A DNA stretch of 64,000 nt, from NCBI GenBank assembly GCA_036526135.1, contig DATCZA010000034.1:62001-126000 (forward strand), in the 5' to 3' direction. Of this stretch, positions 1 through 8,199 are shown piece after piece. The translations under genes were made by a program, and so were the position numbers. The first letter of the stretch is position 1; each line of letters starts with the position of its first letter. The notes beneath the pieces were generated by a model that was given only the letters and a program-made list of their open reading frames with translations, did not search any database and was not told the origin of the DNA. Source of the DNA: UBA2965 sp036526135 (GTDB lineage: Bacteria; Pseudomonadota; Gammaproteobacteria; Pseudomonadales; Azotimanducaceae).

Positions 1-234
1 GGGGTAACCGTTTTCTCCATTGCCCACGGCGGCCTCGTCGACCCCGGCTGGTTCGAGCCCGGGGCGCTGCGCGATGCCGCCGCCTGGCTTCTCCGGGAAG
101 CGCCCAACCCCTGGTCCTGCGCGGCCATGGGGGAGATCGTGTCCATCGCGCTGACCTGGGGCGTGTCCAAGCTCACCCAACCCCTGCCGTCAGATCATCT
201 AACGCGGATGTTTGGCCCCGTAGGCCAGGAATAG
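1..234 (+). CDS. 3' end of an unidentified protein gene (cut by window start)
   Basis: Frame 1 is open from the first base to a TAG at 232-234, giving 77 residues with protein-like composition. It contains the segments WFEPGALRDAAAWLL and CAAMGEIVSIALTWGVS, which look like amphipathic helices. I do not recognise the family, and the 5' part lies outside the window. The last 36 bases overlap the 3' end of the convergent permease gene. The true stop may be as shown, although the last 17 residues read less like conserved protein. The minus strand here is also open but is less protein-like. Confidence 0.5.
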   Translation, partial: GVTVFSIAHGGLVDPGWFEPGALRDAAAWLLREAPNPWSCAAMGEIVSIALTWGVSKLTQPLPSDHLTRMFGPVGQE

Positions 235-1569
235 CACCGCGCCGACAATGGTCCAGGCGAGCACGATGGCCCACTCGTAGGGCCAGATGAGCGCAGACGG
301 GCTGCCGGGCAGGTAGGCGGTGAGCAGGCCGATGGCGAGCACGAAGGCGCCGACACCCACCAGGCGCGGATGGGAGACCTTGAACGGCCGGGGCAGGTCG
401 GGCTCCTGGCGTCGCAGGGCCAGAAAGGCCAGGGGCACGAACAGGTAAGCCACCACCACGGCGAAGCTCCCCGCATCGATGAGCCAGACCAGCACGGTGC
501 GTCCGAATAGAGGCGCAAAGCAGCACATCACGCCGATGGTGATGACCCCGACGTAGGGCGTCCGGTAGCGGGGATGCAGCCGGGCGAATATGGCCGGGAT
601 GGAGCCTGACTCCGCCAGAGCGAACATCACGCGGCTGCCCCCGATCACGAAGGCGTTCCAGCTGGTGAGGATGCCGGCCACGCCGCCGAGAACGAGGAGG
701 CGCCCGGCGATGGGGTCACCCCAGAGAGCGGTGGCGGCGTCGCCCGTGGCCATGGAGCTCGTGGCCAGCTCGGGTTTGCTTAGCGCCGTGGCGACGGCGA
801 AGGCGATCAGCCCGTACCAGGCTACTGCGAGGAGCACGGATACGATGAGCAGCTTGCCGATGCGGGCGGGTTGGAGGTTGATCTCCTCGGCGGACTGGGG
901 AATCACGTCAAAGCCCACCAGCATGGCGGGCACCATGATCAGCACGCTGAGAATCCCGGTGGCCGGCGTGGCGATCCAAGGCCTGGCATTGTCGGTCTCC
1001 CCGAAGACCACCGCACCGCTGACGAGAATCACGCCGGCCAGCAGGATCAGCCCGATGGCCGCGCTCTGCAGCCGCGCGGCGGCCTTGATGCCCAGCACGT
1101 TGACCACGGTGACCAGAAGCGCGCTGCCCGCGCCCACGATCACGAAGCCGACGTCAACGTCCGCACCGAGAACGCTCCAGAGGGTACCCATGCGAATACC
1201 GGGCAGCAGATACTCCACCGCCGTGGGCAAAGCGATGGATTCGAACAGGCACACGTTCACGTAGGCAAACAGGAGGGCCCAGGTGCAAACGAACGACCAG
1301 CGGTGTCCCAGCGCGCGATGGGTGTAGACGTGCTCGCCGCCCGCGCGCGGCAAGGCGGAGGCGAGCTCGCTGTAGGTCAGCCCGATCAGCGCGATGGCCA
1401 GACCGCCCGCGGCGAAGGCGATGAGCGTGCCCAGGCTGCCGGCTGTCTGCACCCAGAACCCGGTCATCAGAACCCAGCTCCAGCCGATCATGGCGCCCAG
1501 CGCCAGGGTGATGACTTCCCGGCTCTTCAGCACTCGGGCAAAGCGGGGTTGGTCAGGGCTTGCTGGCAT
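199..1569 (-). CDS. APC-superfamily amino acid permease
   Basis: A protein of 456 residues with about 12 hydrophobic segments and a short polar N-terminus. It resembles the amino acid-polyamine-organocation (APC) permeases. The first membrane segment carries the family's glycine-containing helix (ALGAMIGWSWV), and a conserved charged loop follows near residue 80 (YSELASALPRAGGEHVYTHRALG). It should sit in the inner membrane and import an amino acid or amine by secondary transport. The substrate cannot be read from sequence. The frame stays open upstream, but the ATG at 1569 places the N-terminus just before the first membrane helix, as is usual for the family. The upstream 37 codons are Arg-rich and look non-coding. 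Confidence 0.88.
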   Translation of the reverse strand: MPASPDQPRFARVLKSREVITLALGAMIGWSWVLMTGFWVQTAGSLGTLIAFAAGGLAIALIGLTYSELASALPRAGGEHVYTHRALGHRWSFVCTWALLFAYVNVCLFESIALPTAVEYLLPGIRMGTLWSVLGADVDVGFVIVGAGSALLVTVVNVLGIKAAARLQSAAIGLILLAGVILVSGAVVFGETDNARPWIATPATGILSVLIMVPAMLVGFDVIPQSAEEINLQPARIGKLLIVSVLLAVAWYGLIAFAVATALSKPELATSSMATGDAATALWGDPIAGRLLVLGGVAGILTSWNAFVIGGSRVMFALAESGSIPAIFARLHPRYRTPYVGVITIGVMCCFAPLFGRTVLVWLIDAGSFAVVVAYLFVPLAFLALRRQEPDLPRPFKVSHPRLVGVGAFVLAIGLLTAYLPGSPSALIWPYEWAIVLAWTIVGAVLFLAYGAKHPR

Positions 1570-1661
1570 CGCGTGGCGCCTGCGGGCAGAATTCGAGCCC
1601 GCAAGCTTAGCGGTAATTGCCGCCTCCCTCGACCTCTCGATTTCAACACCTGGAGCCTGGT

Positions 1662-1922
1662 TTGCCAGACGTCGTCGCATTGAGCCATCGCGGCAAGGAG
1701 TTCGAGATCCGCCTGGCGGACGACGGCGCCCTGGAACTCCATGTCGACGGGTGCCTGCGCAAGCGTCGCGAGCCGACGGGCCGGGAGCCTCAGTACGTCT
1801 GGACCAACGTCGAGCTCCAGTGGGAGGAGCACCATTACATAGAGGCCCGTTACTGGGCAGGGAACCGACGCCTGAAGGTGACGGTCAATGGTGACGGGAT
1901 TTACGACCGATCGCTGTCTTGA
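1662..1922 (+). CDS. Small conserved-type hypothetical protein
   Basis: A basic protein of about 86 residues with alternating hydrophobic and charged residues that suggest a small beta-sheet fold (FEIRLADDGALELHVDG, then YVWTNVELQWEEHHYIEARY). There is no signal peptide or membrane segment. I chose TTG at 1662 because a GGAG sits six bases upstream. TTG at 1680 is the alternative. The gene runs divergently from the permease and is followed about 110 bases later by the aldehyde dehydrogenase. I recall similar short unannotated proteins in Gammaproteobacteria but can assign no function. Confidence 0.6.
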   Translation: MPDVVALSHRGKEFEIRLADDGALELHVDGCLRKRREPTGREPQYVWTNVELQWEEHHYIEARYWAGNRRLKVTVNGDGIYDRSLS

Positions 1923-2034
1923 GGGATGAGCGCCGCCCCCTGCAGACGGGCCGATGAGGCGCGTCGAGATCGAGATTGAAGGCGAGTATGATGGCCGGTC
2001 CTCGAAACGCCGAGATTACGAACTGGGAGCAGAC

Positions 2035-3468
2035 ATGCAGGACATGACCCTTGAGCAGATGCTGGCGCTTCTCGAGCGCCAGCGAGAGGATTACCTTGGG
2101 GAAGGAACCGTTTCGTTGGCCAAGCGCGTGGATCGCCTCGAGCGGGCTGTGGGTCTCCTCAAGACGCACGAGAAGCGGCTGGTAGAGGCCATGACGGCGG
2201 ACTTCGGCCATCGCAGCGAGCATCAGTCGATGCTTACCGACGTTGCCGGCTCCATCGGACCGCTGCGGCATGCTCAGAAGCACCTGGCCCGCTGGATGCG
2301 CCCGGAGCGCCGCAAGGTTGGACCGTTCCCGCTGAACGTGCTCGGCGCGAAGGCGAGGGTGGAGTACCAGCCCCTCGGCGTGGTGGGCGTCATCAGCCCG
2401 TGGAATTTTCCGGTCAACCTGACGTTTACGCCCCTGGCCGGCATCCTCGGCGCCGGCAACCGGTGCATGATCAAGCCGTCCGAGTACACGCCGGCCACCT
2501 CGGAGGTTATGGCAGAGATCTTCCCGACGGCCTTCGACGAGCTGGAGATAGCGGTGGTCACCGGTGGCCCTCAGGTGGGCGCGGATTTCTCGGGGCTGCC
2601 GTTCGATCATCTTCTGTTCACGGGAGCCACATCCATCGCCAGGCACGTGATGCGGGCGGCGTCGGAAAACCTGGTGCCCGTGACCCTGGAGCTCGGGGGC
2701 AAATCGCCGGTGGTGGTCGGGCGCTCTGCCGACATCCAGAAAACCACGGATGCGATCATGACCGGCAAGATGATGAACGCGGGACAGATCTGCCTCGCTC
2801 CGGATTACGTCTTCGTGCCCGAAGAGCGGGTCGATGAGTTCGTCGAGTCCTCGGCGCGTTCCGTCGAGAAGATGTACCCGACGCTGCTGGACAATCCGGA
2901 CTACACGTCGGTGATCAATCAGCGTCACTACGACCGCCTCCAGGGCTACGTGGAGGAGGCTCGGGAGAAAGGCGCCAAGGTAGTAGAGGTCAACCCGGCC
3001 AACGAGGACTTCCGTCAGCAACCGCATCACAAGATCCCGCCGACGCTGATCGTCGACCCGGACGAGTCGCTGCAGGTCATGCAGGACGAGATCTTCGGGC
3101 CGATTCTTCCGGTCAAAGGGTACGCCAACGTTGCCGACACCATCGACTACATCAACCACCATCCCCGGCCGCTGGGACTGTACTACTTCGGCGACGACCG
3201 CGAAGAGGAAGGAAAGGTCCTTTCGCACACCACCTCGGGCGGGGTGACGGTGAACGACGTGGTTATGCACGTGGCTCAGGAGGATCTGCCGTTCGGCGGG
3301 GTGGGGCCGTCGGGCATGGGCGCCTACCATGGGCACGACGGCTTCAAGACATTCAGCCACGCCAAGTCGATCTTCACCCAGAGCAAGGTCAACGTGGCCG
3401 AGCTGGCCGGCCTGCGTCCGCCCTACGGCGAGAAGATGCTCAAGGCCATCCGCGCCCAGATGCGTTGA
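2035..3468 (+). CDS. Aldehyde dehydrogenase, coniferyl-aldehyde-dehydrogenase-like
   Basis: A protein of 477 residues with the complete ALDH catalytic set. The NAD-binding segment GVISPWNFP lies near residue 120, the general-base Glu219 is in VTLELGGKSP, and the nucleophile Cys253 is in GQICLAPDY. The last motif is typical of the coniferyl aldehyde dehydrogenase branch of class 3-like ALDHs. These enzymes oxidise aromatic or medium-chain aldehydes to acids with NAD(P)+. The ATG at 2035 follows GGAG with good spacing. An in-frame ATG at 1954 would add 27 residues that do not fit the family. The dioxygenase gene begins eight bases after the stop, so the two are probably co-transcribed. Confidence 0.9.
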   Translation: MQDMTLEQMLALLERQREDYLGEGTVSLAKRVDRLERAVGLLKTHEKRLVEAMTADFGHRSEHQSMLTDVAGSIGPLRHAQKHLARWMRPERRKVGPFPLNVLGAKARVEYQPLGVVGVISPWNFPVNLTFTPLAGILGAGNRCMIKPSEYTPATSEVMAEIFPTAFDELEIAVVTGGPQVGADFSGLPFDHLLFTGATSIARHVMRAASENLVPVTLELGGKSPVVVGRSADIQKTTDAIMTGKMMNAGQICLAPDYVFVPEERVDEFVESSARSVEKMYPTLLDNPDYTSVINQRHYDRLQGYVEEAREKGAKVVEVNPANEDFRQQPHHKIPPTLIVDPDESLQVMQDEIFGPILPVKGYANVADTIDYINHHPRPLGLYYFGDDREEEGKVLSHTTSGGVTVNDVVMHVAQEDLPFGGVGPSGMGAYHGHDGFKTFSHAKSIFTQSKVNVAELAGLRPPYGEKMLKAIRAQMR

Positions 3469-3475
3469 GCGTACC

Positions 3476-4249
3476 TTGGAATCCGGCAGCAGCGAGATCG
3501 ACCGCCTCGAGCCGCGCGCTTTTGAGCGCGACGGCTTCGTCGTGGTGCGCGGCTGCTGCGACCCGGGGCTGGTGAGGCGGATTCGCGATCGCGCCTCTTC
3601 CTATCTCCAGCCCCTGCTGGGGCCCGCAGAGTTCGAAGCTGACGTGGGGTATCCCGGATCCCCTGCGAGCCGCGCTTCGGATGGGGGCGATACGTGCCGC
3701 CGTCTCCTGCATGCCTACGCTCGAGATTCTGTTTTCAGGGACTGGGCCACAGGAAGCTCCGTGGGGGCCGTTCTCCGCGTTCTTTTCGGGGGCGCGGACG
3801 TGATGATGTCGCAATGTCATCACAACTGCGTGATGACCAAGCATCCCGGCTACAGCAGCGCGACGCTGTGGCATCAGGACATCCGGTACTGGTCGTTCGA
3901 CCGCCCCGAGCTCGTCTCCGTCTGGCTCGCGCTGGGCGAAGAGACGGAGGAAAACGGCGCGCTCAAGGTCATTCCGGGCAGTCACGCCATGAACATCGAT
4001 CGGGGCCGGCTCGACCGGGATCTTTTCCTGCGCCCCGAGCTCGCCGAGAACGCCGAGCTCGTTGAGCATGCCCAGACGGTCCCGCTTGAAGCAGGCGACG
4101 TGCTGTTTTTTCACTGCCGGTTGTTCCACGCGGCAGGCAAGAATCTCACGGACGAGGTGAAGCTTTCCGTGGTGACCACGTACCACACCGCCGACAACCG
4201 GCCGATCCCGGATACCCGGTCTGCGCAGTATCCGGGAGTGCCGCTGTAG
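3476..4249 (+). CDS. Phytanoyl-CoA dioxygenase (PhyH) family protein
   Basis: A protein of about 257 residues. The Fe(II)-binding HxD is in TLWHQDIRYWSF and the distal iron-binding His is in FFHCRLFHAAGKN, which together define the PhyH 2-oxoglutarate-dependent dioxygenases. The segment between them (ENGALKVIPGSH) is also typical. Members hydroxylate acyl-CoAs, halogenate or modify small molecules; the substrate here is unknown. No ATG fits the N-terminus. TTG at 3476 is the first start codon after the upstream ALDH stop and gives a normal length. The tight spacing to the ALDH suggests that they share a pathway of aliphatic or aromatic oxidation. Confidence 0.8.
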   Translation: MESGSSEIDRLEPRAFERDGFVVVRGCCDPGLVRRIRDRASSYLQPLLGPAEFEADVGYPGSPASRASDGGDTCRRLLHAYARDSVFRDWATGSSVGAVLRVLFGGADVMMSQCHHNCVMTKHPGYSSATLWHQDIRYWSFDRPELVSVWLALGEETEENGALKVIPGSHAMNIDRGRLDRDLFLRPELAENAELVEHAQTVPLEAGDVLFFHCRLFHAAGKNLTDEVKLSVVTTYHTADNRPIPDTRSAQYPGVPL

Positions 4250-4256
4250 CCGAATC

Positions 4257-4859
4257 ATGGGCGACGAGGACGTCTTTCGCGAGGCCATGAGCGACGTTGC
4301 GCCGCTGCAGCGCAAGCAGCGCGCGCAACCCGAGCGAGGGCCGGTCGAGGCGACCTCCGCGCAGCTCGAACGCCGCGAATTCGCCCTCGGCAACCGGGAC
4401 CGCGAGGCCGCGGACCCGAATTACCTGACCCTTGGCGAGGTGCCCCAGCGGCAGCCGCGGGAGATTGTCGAGTGGAAGAAGGACGGTGTGCAGAACGCCG
4501 TCTTCGCGCGGCTGAAGGCGGGAAAGTATCCGGTGGAGGGTTCTGTGGATCTGCACCGGCAAACGGTGAGGGAAGCCCGAGCCGCCGTGTTCCGGTTTCT
4601 CAATCTCGCCATGGCGAAGGGCTGGCGCATGGTGCTCATCGCCCACGGCCGCGGCGAGCAGAGCGAGACCCCGGCGCGTATCAAAAGCTACGTGGCCGCC
4701 TGGCTTGCTCAGGTGCCCGAGGTGATCGCCTATCACAGCGCCCAGAACAACCAGGGCGGTACCGGCGCCTGCTACGTGCTGCTGAAGAAGTCCCCTCAGG
4801 CCCGTGAAAATAATCGCGAGCAATATGGCGGCAAGGGGGAAGCCGAGGAACCCGGCTGA
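4257..4859 (+). CDS. smrA: Smr-domain protein, SmrA-like putative DNA endonuclease
   Basis: A protein of 200 residues with a charged, flexible N-terminal half and a C-terminal Smr (small MutS-related) domain. The Smr signatures are VDLHRQTVREA, the loop LIAHGRGEQS and the closing strand TGACYVLLKK. Stand-alone Smr proteins such as SmrA and SmrB bind nucleic acid; some nick DNA, and SmrB cleaves mRNA in collided ribosomes. The N-terminal arrangement (FREAMSDVAPL) matches that of the proteobacterial SmrA/SmrB group. The start is eight bases after the PhyH stop. The function is unrelated to the two upstream enzymes, so co-transcription may be incidental. Confidence 0.8.
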   Translation: MGDEDVFREAMSDVAPLQRKQRAQPERGPVEATSAQLERREFALGNRDREAADPNYLTLGEVPQRQPREIVEWKKDGVQNAVFARLKAGKYPVEGSVDLHRQTVREARAAVFRFLNLAMAKGWRMVLIAHGRGEQSETPARIKSYVAAWLAQVPEVIAYHSAQNNQGGTGACYVLLKKSPQARENNREQYGGKGEAEEPG

Positions 4860-4883
4860 AGCTGTGCCCGCGGGCGGGCATTT

Positions 4884-5993
4884 TCAGATCCGGCCTTTGT
4901 CCAGGTCCAGGCGCCCTCGCGCCAGGTTCAGTCGCAGCACGTCGCTGCCACCCTCTGCCAGCCGCAGCGCGCGCAGCCGTCGGTAGAGCTCGGCCAGCGG
5001 GTGGGACTCCACCAGCGCGCTCCCGCCAACCAGCTGGATCCCGGTGTCGACGATCTCGCCGGCGGTTTCCGTTGCAAACACTTTGCAGGCGATCCCCTCG
5101 TTGATCACGTTGGACCCGGAGTCCGCGAGCCTGGCCGTCCGGTAAACCATGCTGCGCGCGGCATACGCTTTGATGCGCAGATCGGCGTAGCGAAGCCGCA
5201 CGCCTTCCTTGCTGCCGCGCGCCCGGCCGGAGCGGTCGGGCGCCTTGAGGTGCGTCGTGAGCAGTTCGAGAACGAATCGCATGGCCCCCACGCACTGGGC
5301 GGCGATGGCCAGGCGCGTATCGCCGATCTGGCGCATGGCTCGCGGCAGCCCCTCGCCGGGCTTGCCGATCACGTGCGAGCGGGGCACGCGCACTTCTTCG
5401 AATCGAAAGGCGGCGTGACGGCTGCCGTCTAGCGACGAGAAGGTTCGCTCGCGGATCACCCCGGCGGCATGGGTATCGATCACGACCAGCGCGGGGCCGT
5501 GGCCCTCGATCTGCACGAGGGTGTTGATGAAGTCGGCCTGCTCGCCGCCGGTGACGTACGACTTCTGCCCGCTGACGATCAGCTCGTCTGATTCCAGCCG
5601 CCCGCTGGTTGGTCCGGGGGCGTCATCGGGCTCGGTGAAACCGAACGCGCCTTGCTTGGTGCCTGCCAGCACGGGCCCAAGGTAGTCGCTAGCCAGGGGC
5701 TCTCCCACGCCGGCCAGCACCCCCGGACCCGGCCCGAACACGGCATCGGCGTGGGGCGCGTTGCTCGCCGCCAACTCGTCCCGGACGATCGTGAGTTCCA
5801 GAACCGACGCCGGGTTGCCGCCGAACTCCGCGGGCTGGGTCATGGCGTAGAAACCGGCGGCTTTGGCAGCGCGGACGATTTCCTCACGCGCCTGCTTGTT
5901 GTCCATGCTGCGTCTGGGTTCCAGCTGCTCACGGGCGAAGGCCGCGGCGTGCTCGCGAAGCGCGCGCTGCTTATCGTCGAGCAGTTCGGGCAT
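4884..5993 (-). CDS. Acyl-CoA dehydrogenase family protein
   Basis: A protein of 369 residues with the acyl-CoA dehydrogenase fold: an all-helical N-terminal domain, a middle beta domain beginning near GAFGFTEPDDAPGPTSG, and a helical C-terminal domain. FAD binding is suggested by the SYVTGGEQADF segment. The C-terminal AEGGSDVLRLNLARG occupies the place of the usual YEGTSEI motif and keeps the catalytic Glu. These enzymes introduce the alpha-beta double bond in acyl-CoA. The ATG directly abuts the stop of the upstream small membrane-protein gene. Chain-length specificity cannot be told. Confidence 0.87.
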   Translation of the reverse strand: MPELLDDKQRALREHAAAFAREQLEPRRSMDNKQAREEIVRAAKAAGFYAMTQPAEFGGNPASVLELTIVRDELAASNAPHADAVFGPGPGVLAGVGEPLASDYLGPVLAGTKQGAFGFTEPDDAPGPTSGRLESDELIVSGQKSYVTGGEQADFINTLVQIEGHGPALVVIDTHAAGVIRERTFSSLDGSRHAAFRFEEVRVPRSHVIGKPGEGLPRAMRQIGDTRLAIAAQCVGAMRFVLELLTTHLKAPDRSGRARGSKEGVRLRYADLRIKAYAARSMVYRTARLADSGSNVINEGIACKVFATETAGEIVDTGIQLVGGSALVESHPLAELYRRLRALRLAEGGSDVLRLNLARGRLDLDKGRI

Positions 5994-6431
5994 CTAGACG
6001 GCAGGCCCGACGAGGATGACGACGATGAGCAGAATCAACAGCACCATGCTTCCCACGGCGTAAAGCATCAGGCTTTCGCGCCTGGCCGCCTGGCGGAGGA
6101 ACTTCTCAACGTCCTCGGGCGCCTTTGCCGTGGTGGCACTGGTCAGCCGGTAGCGCGTTATGCCGTCGGGGCGTTTCGGAAGGCGCACGAAGAGCTCGGG
6201 AGTCGCTTCCAGTCTGGCGTTCACCTCGGCCAGACCCAGGCCCGTATAGCGGGATATCTGCGTTGGATGCAGCCCGGTTCCGGGATGCTCCCGAAAGCAG
6301 TGATACATGTCCTCCAGCCGCATGATCTTGCCGCGGAAGCGAAAACTGATGGGAATGATCCCGAGCATCATGGTTGTGTTCTGCGGCTTTGCCGTCTTGA
6401 GACCGTACGCGGTTTCAAAGCGCATTTCCAC
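5994..6431 (-). CDS. Hypothetical protein with helix-turn-helix-like body and C-terminal membrane anchor
   Basis: A protein of 145 residues. The central part (HPGTGLHPTQISRYTGLGLAE) resembles a small winged-helix or helix-turn-helix unit. It is followed by a polar linker and one strong C-terminal transmembrane helix (MLYAVGSMVLLILLIVVILV), so it is probably tail-anchored in the inner membrane with the body in the cytoplasm. It lies 15 bases downstream of the cmoB stop and directly upstream of the acyl-CoA dehydrogenase. I do not recognise the family. The HTH reading is an inference from sequence pattern only. Confidence 0.65.
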   Translation of the reverse strand: MEMRFETAYGLKTAKPQNTTMMLGIIPISFRFRGKIMRLEDMYHCFREHPGTGLHPTQISRYTGLGLAEVNARLEATPELFVRLPKRPDGITRYRLTSATTAKAPEDVEKFLRQAARRESLMLYAVGSMVLLILLIVVILVGPAV

Positions 6432-6446
6432 GCCCGCCGGCGCGAA

Positions 6447-7382
6447 TCAGACCGGCTTGCGCGCGACCATGACGGCTCGGACGGGGGCGGGATGACCTTC
6501 GATGGTTCGGTTCCGCATCTTGGGATCTAGAGCGTCCTCGAGGGATTCGAATCGCATCCACGTCGTCGCGCGCTGCTCGGCGACCGTGGTAGGTGTCAGG
6601 TCGACGAGCTCCGGATCGACGAAGCCCGCGTCCTTGAGCCAGCGCGCGAGCCGTTTCGTCGTGGGCACCACGTGAACGTTGCGCATTCGCGCGTAGCGGC
6701 CTACGGGCTTCAAAGATCGGCCGTGCTCGACCACGAGTGATTCCACCACGACCTGGCCACCGGGCCTCGTGAACTCCGCAAGCCGGCGGGCGTGCTCGGC
6801 GGGATCCCGTCGGTGATAAATCACGCCCATGCTGAAAACGGTATCGAACGGATGCGGAGGAAGCTGCTCGAACCTCAGGGGCAGCACCCAGTTGGCCGCG
6901 CCGGACAGGTAGCGGCTGACTGCCAAATGCTGCATGCAGAAAACCAGCGTGGGATCCACGCCGAAAACCGCGGTGGCGCCGGCTTCCAGCATGCGCCAGC
7001 CGTAGTAGCCGTTGCCGCATCCCACGTCGAGGACGCGGCGCCCGGAAAGGGAATCCAGGTGGGGGAGCACGCGCAGCCACTTCCAGTCCGAGCGCCACTC
7101 GCAGTCGATGTCCACTTCGAACAGGCTGAAGGGTCCCTTGCGCCACGGATGCAGGGCCATCAGCGATTCCCGCAGGTCGCGCCGCTGGTCTTCGGAGGCG
7201 TTCCCGCTCACCGTTACCCGATCGCTGAGGGCGGCCTGCTCTGCCTGGAGGTCGGGCAGCGCTGCGAGCGCGGCTTCCCAGCGCGGGTAGTCGCCGTGCC
7301 CCTTCGTCGACAGGCGCGCGTTTAAGTCCGGGCCGAGCCGGCGCCATTCGGGTATGAGATCCAGGACGGGCTCAAAGATCAT
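6447..7382 (-). CDS. cmoB: tRNA U34 carboxymethyltransferase CmoB
   Basis: A protein of 311 residues. The SAM-type fold begins at the glycine-rich RRVLDVGCGNGYYGWRM, and the N-terminal region has the CmoB signature HPWRKGPFSLF. CmoB transfers a carboxymethyl group from carboxy-SAM to 5-hydroxyuridine at the wobble position of several tRNAs, giving cmo5U. The ATG at 7382 overlaps the cmoA stop by four bases (ATGA), which indicates translational coupling and fixes the start. Fourteen extra in-frame codons upstream are therefore not part of the gene. Pairing with cmoA makes the assignment firm. Confidence 0.95.
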   Translation of the reverse strand: MIFEPVLDLIPEWRRLGPDLNARLSTKGHGDYPRWEAALAALPDLQAEQAALSDRVTVSGNASEDQRRDLRESLMALHPWRKGPFSLFEVDIDCEWRSDWKWLRVLPHLDSLSGRRVLDVGCGNGYYGWRMLEAGATAVFGVDPTLVFCMQHLAVSRYLSGAANWVLPLRFEQLPPHPFDTVFSMGVIYHRRDPAEHARRLAEFTRPGGQVVVESLVVEHGRSLKPVGRYARMRNVHVVPTTKRLARWLKDAGFVDPELVDLTPTTVAEQRATTWMRFESLEDALDPKMRNRTIEGHPAPVRAVMVARKPV

Positions 7383-8107
7383 GGGGCAACGAGGTAGGAA
7401 ACCCAGTTCAGGCACTGGAACCATCTGTTGGTGGTTGCGAATCCGGCGGCTTCGAAGCGGCTGCGATGCTCTGCTTCGGTGTCGACAATCATCACCTTTT
7501 CCAGTGCTGACCGTTTCTGGCTGATCTCGAGCTCAGAGTATCCGTTGGCACGCTTGTAGTCGAGGTGGGCCCGCTCGAACAGGGCCTGGGTGTAAGGATC
7601 TTCGAAGCGCAGCTTCTCGGAGACGATGAGCAAGCCGTCTGGTTCGAGCGCTTGCCTGATTCGTTTCAGGAGTGGCACCCGTTGCGTGGGGTCGATGAAC
7701 TGGAGCACGAAGTTCATCAGCACGACGCCGGCAGGTTCGAACTCCAGCATGGTAACGTCGGCAACCTCGAAGCGCGCCCGCGGGTCACGGATGGCGTCGA
7801 CCGCTCGGGCGATCATGGCCGCAGCGTTGTCCACGGCAATGACGCGAGCGGGCCGTTCGTCCAGTTGGTCCAGGACGGCGGTGGTGGTGGCGCCCAGCGA
7901 GCAACCCAGGTCGTAAGCCAGACGGCGCTCGTCGGGCATGTGCTCGAGATGCCTGGCCGCCAGCATTCCCGTGATCGGGATCACGGTTTCGTAGCCGGGG
8001 ACGGAGCGGCGAATCATGTCGGGAAACACGTCGGCCACGGCTTCGTCGAAGGCGAAGTCGACGATCTGTCTTTTTGATTCGCGGTAGACGCGGTCGCGGG
8101 AACTCAA
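7379..8107 (-). CDS. cmoA: Carboxy-S-adenosyl-L-methionine synthase CmoA
   Basis: A protein of 242 residues, the usual CmoA length. The N-terminus (FDEAVADVFPDMIRRSVPGY) is characteristic and precedes the SAM-binding LAYDLGCSLGATT. The segment VVLMNFVLQFI follows, as in known CmoA proteins. CmoA converts SAM and prephenate to carboxy-SAM and phenylpyruvate, supplying the donor used by CmoB. It is the first gene of a minus-strand run cmoA-cmoB-membrane protein-acyl-CoA dehydrogenase and diverges from ppk. AAGGAGG at 8106-8112 overlaps the start codon region on the other strand only, so I see no strong Shine-Dalgarno site for this gene. Confidence 0.95.
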   Translation of the reverse strand: MSSRDRVYRESKRQIVDFAFDEAVADVFPDMIRRSVPGYETVIPITGMLAARHLEHMPDERRLAYDLGCSLGATTTAVLDQLDERPARVIAVDNAAAMIARAVDAIRDPRARFEVADVTMLEFEPAGVVLMNFVLQFIDPTQRVPLLKRIRQALEPDGLLIVSEKLRFEDPYTQALFERAHLDYKRANGYSELEISQKRSALEKVMIVDTEAEHRSRFEAAGFATTNRWFQCLNWVSYLVAP

Positions 8108-8161
8108 GGAGGCGGCCCCCCTTCGGCAACACGAAGCTTTAACATTGGCCTCCGGCGCGCA

Positions 8162-8170
8162 TGGTAAAAT
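8162..8170 (+). promoter_or_regulatory. Possible extended -10 promoter element for ppk
   Basis: TGGTAAAAT has the TGN extension followed by a TATAAT-like hexamer. It lies about 30 bases upstream of the TTG start of ppk. TTGGCC at 8145 could serve as -35 but the spacer is only 14 bases. This is a sequence match only, in an otherwise GC-rich gap. Confidence 0.3.
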
Positions 8171-8199
8171 GCGGTGTCAATTGTTAGTCAGAGTCTCAG

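Noticed and set aside
1885..3360. Long minus-strand open frame opposite the aldehyde dehydrogenase
   Set aside because: It is rich in Arg, His, Val and Leu with no recognisable motif, and mirrors the codons of a convincing enzyme. It is a GC-driven shadow. The same holds for 8275-9765 opposite ppk, 12030-13838 opposite the M48 gene and 13811-15490 in another frame of lemA and the dehydrogenase.
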